A stretch of DNA of 11,401 bases, taken from assembly GCA_005878685.1 (NCBI GenBank), contig VBLN01000153.1, forward strand, positions 1 through 11,401, given 5' to 3'. Positions 6,420 through 11,401 of this stretch are shown in pieces; the first letter of the stretch is position 1, and each line of letters begins with the position of its first letter. The position numbers and the translations under genes are program-made. The notes below the pieces were generated by a model. It ran no database searches, was not told where the DNA came from, and worked only from the letters and a program-made list of their open reading frames with translations. The DNA is from Deltaproteobacteria bacterium. GTDB taxonomy: Bacteria; Desulfobacterota; Binatia; UBA9968.

Positions 6420-7064
6420 CTAGCGTTTAAGCGTTCCTGCTGCCGCCATCAGCATCGCCAAATAGATCCCAAACAGGACTACCGTAATGATAAAATTCCT
6501 CTTCCAGTGCTCACTTAGGGCGATCCCAAAAGGGAGACCGGTGACGAAGCCAATGATGTGGGCGATGTATGCAACACCGGGGTCATAGCCAGGGATCGCG
6601 GCCGGATCATACACGAGGACGACGTTGTAAAGAAAGTAGATGATAGCGACCAACCCCTGGGGCGCGAGGAAAAGCCAAGAGAACTTGAGCGGCCTCACCA
6701 GCATTACGCAAGACGCCATGGCAAAAATGGCTGCCGAGGCTCCCACCATTCCCACGCCTGGGGACAAAAAGGGCAAGCTAAGCATGAAACCCGTGAAGCC
6801 GCCGATGAAAAAGATCATTAGATGCTTGCCCGGACCAACTGTTCTCTCCAATGTATTCCCGAAAACGAATAGAAAGAGCATGTTGCCGAATAGATGTAAG
6901 ACGCTCCCGTGAACAAAGAGTGCCGGCACAAGGGTCCAAACCTTGCCATTCATGACGTTATTTAAGCTGAAGACAAGATTTTGTTGGGCAAACATGGGGT
7001 CCTGTTGCCAGGCCCAAATGCTCGCCCCTATGCAGGCTAGTATGAGGAGAGTGTTGATTCTCAA
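6420..7064 (-). CDS. Rhomboid-family intramembrane serine protease
   Basis: Integral inner-membrane protease of 214 residues with about six membrane segments. The catalytic Ser110 lies in GMVGASAAIFA (the GxSx motif on helix 4) and its partner His169 in AYIAHIIGFVTGLPFG (helix 6). The oxyanion residues His57 and Asn61 are present in HGSVLHLFGNMLFLFVFGN, spaced as in E. coli GlpG (His150/Asn154). All residues needed for activity are therefore there. The usual N-terminal cytosolic segment (an IPLRD-like stretch) is missing. The reported start is TTG 7064, with no good ribosome site; the frame is open only 12 codons further up, to a TAG, and has no ATG before Met24. The start is therefore uncertain. 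The maleate-isomerase-like gene follows 46 bases downstream on the same strand. Substrates of bacterial rhomboids are mostly unknown. Confidence 0.88.
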   Translation of the reverse strand: MRINTLLILACIGASIWAWQQDPMFAQQNLVFSLNNVMNGKVWTLVPALFVHGSVLHLFGNMLFLFVFGNTLERTVGPGKHLMIFFIGGFTGFMLSLPFLSPGVGMVGASAAIFAMASCVMLVRPLKFSWLFLAPQGLVAIIYFLYNVVLVYDPAAIPGYDPGVAYIAHIIGFVTGLPFGIALSEHWKRNFIITVVLFGIYLAMLMAAAGTLKR

Positions 7065-7266
7065 GGAACCGTTATCTAGACGTTTCGAGATTCTACCCTA
7101 CTTTACACCGACGATGAGGTCAAAACATCGGTCGCTCATGTGAGTGACCCCGACGGCATACTTTTTCCCGCGGGCAAGAGTGAGCTTGCTGATAAGTGCC
7201 GAATTTATTGAATGTGATCCTTCCTAACCGTTGATTCGTCTAACATACAGAAAGGAGGGTCGTGCG

Positions 7267-7446
7267 ATGGAACGAACAAGGACGAAAAAGATGTTGGTAG
7301 TCATCATGATAGCAACTGTCATGGCTGCCGTCGGCGGTTGTTATTACCCCTACAGACACTACAATTATGACTCCCATCGGCGCGATGATCGTTACTACAG
7401 TCACCGTGATTACGATCACCATGACTACGATCGTGATCGCTGGTAG
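7267..7446 (+). CDS. Small His/Tyr/Asp-rich lipoprotein
   Basis: 59-residue predicted lipoprotein. KKMLVVIMIATVMAAVGG-Cys is a clear signal peptide with a lipobox-like VGGC; Cys26 would be the lipidated residue. The 33-residue mature part is almost entirely Tyr, His, Asp and Arg (PYRHYNYDSHRRDDRYYSHR, then DYDHHDYDRDRW), with no hydrophobic core, so it is probably disordered or folds only on binding metal. The many His and Asp residues suggest divalent-metal or heme interaction, which is inference. An excellent ribosome site (AAAGGAGGG) ends about 6 bases before ATG 7267, so the in-frame TTG at 7231 is not needed. Short His/Tyr/Arg-rich lipoproteins of this sort are known in many proteobacteria, but without an assigned role. 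A long hairpin follows the stop codon. Confidence 0.7.
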   Translation: MERTRTKKMLVVIMIATVMAAVGGCYYPYRHYNYDSHRRDDRYYSHRDYDHHDYDRDRW

Positions 7447-7464
7447 GAAACTTTTAGGGGGGGG

Positions 7465-7518
7465 GAGCGGCCTCCAGCGCCCAGCAAGGGAGGAAAGGGC
7501 TCTTGAAGGAGGCCGCTC
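7465..7518. repeat. 11-bp perfect inverted repeat (long hairpin)
   Basis: GAGCGGCCTCC (7465-7475) is the exact reverse complement of GGAGGCCGCTC (7508-7518). The 32-base interior can itself pair GCCC (7479-7482) with GGGC (7497-7500), making a bulged, stable stem. It begins 18 bases after the small lipoprotein stop. There is no T-run on either side, so it is more likely an RNA 3' end stabiliser or a repeat element than an intrinsic terminator. Confidence 0.55.
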
Positions 7519-7790
7519 GCTTGGATCCGGGCGAGGATCCTCATGGTCTTGCCGAGCCCGCAGACGCGTGTGACTACTCGCGTCAACCTGAACCTCGGTG
7601 CGGGCCCCGCTTGATCATGCAATCTGCCCGGAAAGCTGACTTGCTCGAGATGGAGCTAGATTCTAATTGTCTCCTTTGGGTCTCGTCTTCACTCCTTTCG
7701 TTTTTATTCATCTCTCCGGTTGGGATGGATCTCACACCCACCTTTGTAATCGACTCAACTTTGTGATTTTTGGACAAAAGGCATAGAGTT
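7519..7790. other. Intergenic stretch without a supported gene
   Basis: Frames exist on both strands (for example 7503-7766 plus and 7425-7622 minus), but none has a ribosome site or a recognisable family. The part up to about 7620 is GC-rich and has a different texture from the AT-richer part after it, so it may be an intergenic repeat or a relic. Palindrome GAGGATCCTC lies at 7533-7542. Confidence 0.4.
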
Positions 7791-8009
7791 TTACTGCCTG
7801 TTACCAACAATCACCAAGACGATGCCTCCTACGAGGGCAATGCCTCCAAAGATGGGCGGAAGCGGTATAGTTTTCTCTTTTTTTGCCGTTGCTTCAAACG
7901 GTCCAACATCGACGACTTTCTCACGAGTCGTATAGGTGATGCCCTGATAAGCGAATGATAGGATCGAAAGCACGATCAAGATAATGCCGATAAGTGTTGC
8001 AGGCTTCAT
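7791..8009 (-). CDS. DUF3185-like small inner-membrane protein
   Basis: 72-residue membrane protein starting MKPATLIGIILIVLSILSFA. It has two hydrophobic segments (about 4-22 and 51-69) flanking a short exposed loop with YQGITYTTREKVVDVGPFEA and KKEKTIPLPPIFGG. This arrangement and these motifs match the DUF3185 family, whose function is not known. AGGAG lies 8 bases before ATG 8009, so I chose it over the in-frame ATG 8039. It lies 129 bases downstream of the DUF1328-like gene on the same strand and may be transcribed with it; genes of both kinds are often found among stress-related small envelope genes, which is recall rather than evidence from this window. Confidence 0.8.
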   Translation of the reverse strand: MKPATLIGIILIVLSILSFAYQGITYTTREKVVDVGPFEATAKKEKTIPLPPIFGGIALVGGIVLVIVGNRQ

Positions 8010-8138
8010 GTTTTGATCTCCTGCCTTAATTTGGTCCATTTCCCTCGATCAGGTGCTAGTGGAGAAAACTGAATAACTCCGAGGAGTCATAGAATAAATC
8101 CCTTTGCCACAAAATTTCCGTTCTCTGTCCCAGAAGGT

Positions 8139-8306
8139 TTAAACCGGCGGCGGACGGCGACCAGCAACTAAACTGATCACAAACAGGATCAGAAAAATGA
8201 CAAACAAAATCCACGCGATTTGCGTTGCGGCGCCAGCAACCCCGGACAATCCTAGTACCCCGGCAATTAGCCCAATGATCAAAAAAGTAACAGCCCAGTT
8301 AAGCAT
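8139..8306 (-). CDS. DUF1328/UPF0391-like small membrane protein
   Basis: A 55-residue protein, [20 protein letters not shown], then [20 protein letters not shown], then [15 protein letters not shown]. It has two membrane helices separated by the Gly/Ala-rich turn SGVAGAATQ and a basic, Pro-rich tail. This is the standard layout and length of the DUF1328 (YtjA-type) family, widespread in proteobacteria and of unknown role, often induced under stress. AGGAG sits about 6 bases before ATG 8306, and the stop TAA is at 8141-8139. A small inverted repeat, CGTTC-TTTAC-GAACG (8321-8335), lies just upstream in its leader. Confidence 0.88.
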   Translation of the reverse strand: MLNWAVTFLIIGLIAGVLGLSGVAGAATQIAWILFVIFLILFVISLVAGRRPPPV

Positions 8307-8592
8307 ATATCTCTCCTCTCCGTTCTTTACGAACGTTTAAAGTTGAGTTTGCCATCTCTACTTTCCCTTGCCCCGCATCCCTGCTTTGCTTATCGAGCAA
8401 GCCTTGTGCCATAGCTTTCTAACCCCTTAACTTTTAGACACTTCCCTTTCCTGTCAGAATACCCTCGTATCTTTCGACGTAGGTAAATCCCTACAACCAA
8501 TAGCTAGAAATAGAGGCGTTGCACGGGACCGCACAGTTGCGTCAGGCTCGAAAAGAAACTCAAAGAAGCAATGCGAACGCCAAAGCCTGCTT
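8307..8592. other. Intergenic stretch upstream of the DUF1328-like gene
   Basis: Apart from the CGTTC/GAACG repeat at 8321-8335 and the pyrimidine-rich complement of the ribosome site near 8309-8320, I see no gene or clear promoter. The promoter of the DUF1328-like gene should lie here on the minus strand, but no consensus pair stands out, so a stress sigma factor or a weak promoter is possible. Confidence 0.35.
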
Positions 8593-8766
8593 CTATTTGT
8601 GCTCCGAACACTCCTGAGACTTTCCGCCATCGGACGCAGCCGTGATTTCATCCCTGAAATAGAGACGGCGTGTTTCCGAATCAGTTTCCGGTGAGACAGC
8701 AAAGAGCAGATCGGCCAGCTCGTCAGTGTGCTCCCCTTCTTTGGCCAGTATGTCTTCAGGACTCAT
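8593..8766 (-). CDS. Possible 57-residue acidic protein
   Basis: An open frame from ATG 8766 to TAG 8595-8593 encodes MSPEDILAKEGEHTDELADL, then LFAVSPETDSETRRLYFRDE and a Ser/Cys tail (ITAASDGGKSQECSEHK). In favour: strongly acidic soluble composition, a preference for G at first codon positions as in real genes, and a helix-like N-terminal half. Against: no ribosome site before the ATG, and only 37 bases separate it from the divergent gene at 8804, whose promoter would have to lie inside it. I do not recognise a family. It could be a remnant or a chance frame. Confidence 0.3.
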   Translation of the reverse strand: MSPEDILAKEGEHTDELADLLFAVSPETDSETRRLYFRDEITAASDGGKSQECSEHK

Positions 8767-8803
8767 GCAGTATTTACAAAAAAGTAGCCAGCTTAGGAAA
8801 TTA

Positions 8804-9124
8804 ATGAAAATGAAGAGGGCGTGCTCAAAGAAAACCGACTTTCGGGGGTATCCAGTGACTTACTTTGAAAAGGCACTGCTAGATCCAAACTCGTTTTTCA
8901 AGACACCAGGAGAAATCCTAAAGAGGAATGATTTTTCCCGCGAGCAGAAGATGGAGATCTTGCGTCGCTGGGAATACGACGTGAGAGAATTGCAAGTAGC
9001 CGAAGAGGAAAGCTTGCCAGGACCACAGCTCGTGACGTTGGATAGTGTTCTGAATGCACTTCGCGCGCTTGGCGCTCCCGCAAACACCGACCGATCGGCA
9101 TCTACAAAGCAAGGCGGAAGGTAG
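8804..9124 (+). CDS. Uncharacterised small soluble protein
   Basis: 106-residue cytoplasmic protein without signal peptide or membrane segment. The central part, FKTPGEILKRNDFSREQKME followed by ILRRWEYDVRELQVAEEESL, is the recognisable core of a family of small hypothetical proteins in proteobacteria; the similar pattern (a pair of helices containing EILRRWEYD and an acidic VAEEE tail) is known to me only as unnamed. A last helix, LDSVLNALRALGA, precedes a polar tail. The frame is open up to 8726, but AGGA lies 5 bases before ATG 8804 and the upstream residues look unconserved, so I start there. It may share regulation with the neighbouring small membrane proteins. Function unknown. Confidence 0.7.
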   Translation: MKMKRACSKKTDFRGYPVTYFEKALLDPNSFFKTPGEILKRNDFSREQKMEILRRWEYDVRELQVAEEESLPGPQLVTLDSVLNALRALGAPANTDRSASTKQGGR

Positions 9125-9126
9125 CG

Positions 9127-9222
9127 ATGGAGACGAGACTAGAAGGTGTCCCATTTAAACTCCATTCAGGCAACGACTTGGAGGAATATTCCTACACGTT
9201 ATTTCTGTGGTCTACTTTCTAA
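9127..9222 (+). CDS. Possible 31-residue downstream peptide
   Basis: A tiny frame, METRLEGVPFKLHSGNDLEE then YSYTLFLWSTF, starts 2 bases after the stop of the 106-residue protein, with GGAAGG 5 bases before its ATG (overlapping that stop), so it could be translationally coupled. Nothing else supports it, and the palindrome at 9182-9193 lies inside it. It may be a chance frame. Confidence 0.2.
   Translation: METRLEGVPFKLHSGNDLEEYSYTLFLWSTF
9182..9193. promoter_or_regulatory. Perfect 12-bp palindrome, candidate operator
   Basis: AGGAATATTCCT equals its own reverse complement and lies 72 bases upstream of the predicted -35 element of the next gene. It is the same as the core of the palindrome at 2229-2240 except for the central two bases (TA instead of AT), suggesting a common dimeric regulator. 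Confidence 0.35.
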
Positions 9223-9264
9223 CGGAGCGATCACGCTAGCATTCCTAGAAAAATCCTGACCTCT

Positions 9265-9292
9265 TTGATCTGGCACACTCTTTGAATAAAAT
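9265..9292 (+). promoter_or_regulatory. Predicted promoter of the two-domain lipoprotein gene
   Basis: TTGATC (9265-9270, 4 of 6) and TAAAAT (9287-9292, 5 of 6) are separated by 16 bases. Transcription would start near 9299, after the upstream in-frame ATG 9293, which supports GTG 9332 as the real start. Confidence 0.45.
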
Positions 9293-9331
9293 ATGGTTGG
9301 GCATATCGGCAGCAGAAAGGGGGCGATTGTA

Positions 9332-10018
9332 GTGAACCGCTTAAGCCGATTTCAGGTGATATATCTCTTGGCATTTGCTATCGGATGGACAGCCTTCACC
9401 GCATGTACGCCTGAAACGTTCAGAAGACCTACCTTAGGCGAGGTCAGACAAGGCAAGGGTCAGCCAGCGGGCGACACGACTTTACAACCCGGTGAAATTC
9501 GGGCCGAGGTTTTGCAGGTTGATCCGAACAGACGCGAGATTGGAGTGCAGACGGACGACGGACGCAGAGAGACACTGCTTTATGATATTGTCTCCACGAA
9601 GCTTCTTTATCACGGCCGGGAATATCCCGTCGACAATCTGGAGTCGGGCGACATCATCGCCTTTCGAAGTCCTCGAAGAGGTGGCTATGTCGATACGATC
9701 CGGGTTCAAGAGCCGGTTCAAGCGCGGGCGGGCTCCACTGTCGCACGGCGCTCTCCTCCGGCACCGAGATCTGAGGTCCTCGAAGGAACCGTCGAAAGAA
9801 TCGATGACGATCGGGCTGCCTTCGACGTGAGACCCCGAGTCGGCAGACTGGTTACCGTGAGGGTTCCTCCCAATGCCAAGGCCTCTGATGTCGAAAACTT
9901 CCGTCGTCTTCGCAAAGGCGATTACGTTAGATTAGAAGGGGAGTTTGTCAATCCCGACACTTTCGAACTGTTAGCTTTTCTATCATCGGATTTCGACCGT
10001 GGTCCAAGAGGACGGTAG
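9332..10018 (+). CDS. Lipoprotein with two OB-like domains
   Basis: 228-residue predicted lipoprotein. A short N-terminus (MNRLSRFQ), a hydrophobic core (VIYLLAFAIGW) and lipobox FTA-Cys25 give a normal lipoprotein signal. After a Pro/Gly-rich linker there are two beta-rich halves of similar plan: about 55-127 (IRAEVLQVDPNRREIGVQTD to GGYVDTIRVQE) and about 148-217 (VLEGTVERIDDDRAAFDVRP to NPDTFELLAF). Each has a strand with a VxxVD/VERID-like turn, a middle section ending in a GD-I/Y-I/V strand, and a closing strand. This looks like a duplicated DUF5666-type OB fold, but that assignment is from pattern only. GTG 9332 is preferred: AAAGGGGG lies 8 bases before it, whereas ATG 9293 has no ribosome site and would lie upstream of the predicted RNA start. 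It has its own promoter and terminator, so it is probably a single-gene unit. Function unknown. Confidence 0.78.
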   Translation: MNRLSRFQVIYLLAFAIGWTAFTACTPETFRRPTLGEVRQGKGQPAGDTTLQPGEIRAEVLQVDPNRREIGVQTDDGRRETLLYDIVSTKLLYHGREYPVDNLESGDIIAFRSPRRGGYVDTIRVQEPVQARAGSTVARRSPPAPRSEVLEGTVERIDDDRAAFDVRPRVGRLVTVRVPPNAKASDVENFRRLRKGDYVRLEGEFVNPDTFELLAFLSSDFDRGPRGR

Positions 10019-10022
10019 CTGA

Positions 10023-10055
10023 GGCCCGAGCTACAAAAGCTCGGGTCTTTTCCTC
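10023..10055 (+). terminator. Strong intrinsic terminator
   Basis: CCCGAGCT (10025-10032) pairs perfectly with AGCTCGGG (10038-10045) over a 5-base loop (ACAAA), can be extended by a G-T and a G-C pair, and is followed by TCTTTTCCTCTCTTT. It starts a few bases after the lipoprotein stop codon. Confidence 0.85.
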
Positions 10056-10172
10056 TCTTTGGCTGTTGCCTGAGGGCGAACATTTGCCTTCCCGCGGCCG
10101 CAAAATGGAACAGCGTATCATTTTTCTACCCACCTAGCTCTTTGCGTTTAGCCTGCTAGAATTTAAACAGAG

Positions 10173-11401
10173 ATGGAAAAACAGATCCTGCGAGAAGGGC
10201 AAAATTGCTGGAGGATCGCTCGCTCTTCTCGGGTGAAATTTCTAATCGACGGCGCAGCTTATTTTTCAGTGCTCGCCGAAGCGCTTGAACGCGCGCGCGA
10301 GTCCATCCTCATTGTGGGGTGGGATTTTGACGGCCGCATTCGCCTTAGACCTGAAGAAAAAATTCCCGCCCCTGTGTCTTCCAAGGATCTCGGTACCTTT
10401 CTCCACACTCTGGTAGCTCGTCGGCCGAAACTCCAGGTGCACATTCTCGTTTGGGATTTCGCCATGATCTACGCGCTGGAGCGCGAGCCCGCTTCTTTCT
10501 CCAATCCGAGTTGGCGGACCCATTCGCGGATTCATTTCCGGAGGGATGGAGATCATCCCATCGGCGCCTCCCACCATGAAAAGATCGTCGTGATCGATGA
10601 CGCCATCGCCTTCGCCGGAGGTCTCGACCTGGCAAAAGGACGGTGGGATACGCCGGAACATCCGCCGGAAGATCCAAGGCGGGGCGGCGTCGATGGGCCT
10701 TCCCTCCCGCCTCATCACGATGTTCAGATTGCTGTCGACGGCGAAGCGGCCGCAGCCCTGGGGAATTTGGCGCGCGAGCGTTGGTTCCACACCACCGGCC
10801 AACGCCTCCAAGCTCCGATGTCTGGATATGATGCTTGGCCCGCCTCCCTGACGGCAGATCTTACGGACGTGGATGTCGCTATTGCTCGAACCGTGCCCGC
10901 ACACAAAGAGCTCCCCGAAATACGGGAGATCGAGGCGCTCTACCGCGACGCCATCTCAGCAGCTCAGCGTTTCATTTATATGGAAAACCCGTATCTGACT
11001 TCCGCGGCCGTCGGTGAGGCTCTGGCGAATCGGCTGCGGGAAGCGGATGGCCCGGAAATCATTCTGGTCATCTCTCGTAAGAGCGGCGGCTGGCTGGAGG
11101 AAACGACCATGGACGTCCTTCGGTCGCGTTTACTAAGACGGTTGCGTGACGCGGACCGCTTCCATCGACTGCGTGTTTACTGCCCCCTTATAGACGGTCT
11201 GGAAACCGGCTGCATCTCCGTCCATTCCAAGGTCCTGGTGGTCGACGATAAACTGGTGCGCGTGGGTTCGGGCAACCTCAACAACCGCTCGATGGGGCTC
11301 GATACGGAATGCGATCTGGCAATTGAGGCGAATGGCAACGTTCAGATCCGGCATGGAATCGCTCGCTTCCGAAACCGTCTTATCGCCGAGCATCTCGGGG
11401 T
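10173..11401 (+). CDS. Phospholipase D/cardiolipin synthase-like protein, cut by window end
   Basis: At least 409 residues, uninterrupted to the right edge. Member of the phospholipase D superfamily, which transfers or hydrolyses phosphatidyl groups; bacterial relatives make cardiolipin or act as PLD enzymes at the membrane. Two HKD motifs are visible: HEKIVVIDDAIAFAGG (His135, Lys137, Asp142) and HSKVLVVDDKLVRVGSGNLN (His351, Lys353, Asp358). Both are complete, as needed for a two-site active centre. Other family marks are ILIVGWDFDGRIRL near residue 50, LDLAKGRWDTPEHPPEDPRR after the first motif, FIYMENPYLTS near 270 and NRSMGLDTECDLAIE after the second. There is no signal peptide. ATG 10173 has only a poor ribosome site; a TAGAAT hexamer at 10157-10162 would start RNA close to the ATG, so a very short leader is possible. 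Longer relatives carry a further membrane (VTT) or nuclease domain, which could follow outside the window. Confidence 0.9.
   Translation, partial: MEKQILREGQNCWRIARSSRVKFLIDGAAYFSVLAEALERARESILIVGWDFDGRIRLRPEEKIPAPVSSKDLGTFLHTLVARRPKLQVHILVWDFAMIYALEREPASFSNPSWRTHSRIHFRRDGDHPIGASHHEKIVVIDDAIAFAGGLDLAKGRWDTPEHPPEDPRRGGVDGPSLPPHHDVQIAVDGEAAAALGNLARERWFHTTGQRLQAPMSGYDAWPASLTADLTDVDVAIARTVPAHKELPEIREIEALYRDAISAAQRFIYMENPYLTSAAVGEALANRLREADGPEIILVISRKSGGWLEETTMDVLRSRLLRRLRDADRFHRLRVYCPLIDGLETGCISVHSKVLVVDDKLVRVGSGNLNNRSMGLDTECDLAIEANGNVQIRHGIARFRNRLIAEHLG

Noticed and set aside
7503..7766. 87-codon frame on the plus strand
   Set aside because: Starts inside the hairpin downstream of the mini-lipoprotein, changes character halfway from polar to hydrophobic, and matches no family that I recognise. 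Kept as non-coding.
10266..10904. 212-codon open frame on the minus strand
   Set aside because: It lies wholly opposite the phospholipase D-like gene, whose two catalytic motifs are clear. GC-rich codon use leaves the antisense frame open by chance; its translation has no recognisable features.
1..11401. Search by eye for tRNA, rRNA, CRISPR arrays, transposases and long direct repeats
   Set aside because: No cloverleaf-type sequence, repeat-spacer pattern or mobile-element gene was seen; this was by eye only and short or divergent RNAs could be missed.

Overview
The window looks like a chromosomal piece of an uncultured, free-living Gram-negative soil or sediment bacterium. Two lipoproteins and a Wza-type outer-membrane export protein imply an outer membrane. 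A periplasmic binding protein of the NMT1/SsuA type, a gentisate dioxygenase and a maleate-isomerase-like gene suggest an organism that scavenges aromatic or small organic acids. Lineages once called Deltaproteobacteria (Desulfobacterota_B/Binatota-like) or Rokubacteria would fit, but that is inference; no marker gene is present. There is no rRNA, tRNA, CRISPR array, transposase or phage gene that I can see.

Layout. 1-51: last codons of an upstream gene. 186-1082 (+): aldo/keto reductase. 1244-2095 (-): Wza-like polysaccharide export lipoprotein, divergent from 2345-3031 (+), a secreted SH3-like protein with tryptophan repeats; a perfect 16-bp palindrome lies between them. 3360-4463 (-): gentisate 1,2-dioxygenase broken by two short deletions, with a good promoter in front of it. 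4706-5653 (+): ABC-transporter substrate-binding protein. 5682-6373 (-): maleate isomerase/Asp-Glu racemase-like gene, broken by one short deletion. 6420-7064 (-): rhomboid protease. 7267-7446 (+): 59-residue His/Tyr/Asp-rich lipoprotein followed by a long hairpin. 7791-8009 (-) and 8139-8306 (-): small membrane proteins of the DUF3185 and DUF1328 kinds; the second is only 55 residues. 8593-8766 (-): possible 57-residue protein. 8804-9124 (+): 106-residue soluble protein of an uncharacterised family. 9332-10018 (+): lipoprotein with two OB-like halves, with its own promoter and a strong terminator. 10173 to the end (+): phospholipase D/cardiolipin synthase-like enzyme, open at the window edge.

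How the genes relate. The left-centre holds a catabolic patch (gentisate dioxygenase, binding protein, maleate-isomerase-like gene) in which the binding protein is intact and both enzymes are frameshifted by losses of about 22-34 bases. The right half is a collection of small envelope proteins: rhomboid, DUF3185, DUF1328, two lipoproteins and a phospholipid-modifying enzyme, consistent with envelope maintenance or stress. The most novel regulatory hint is a pair of near-identical palindromes, AGGAAATTTCCT (2229-2240) and AGGAATATTCCT (9182-9193), both upstream of genes for exported envelope proteins. No clearly new multi-gene system was found.
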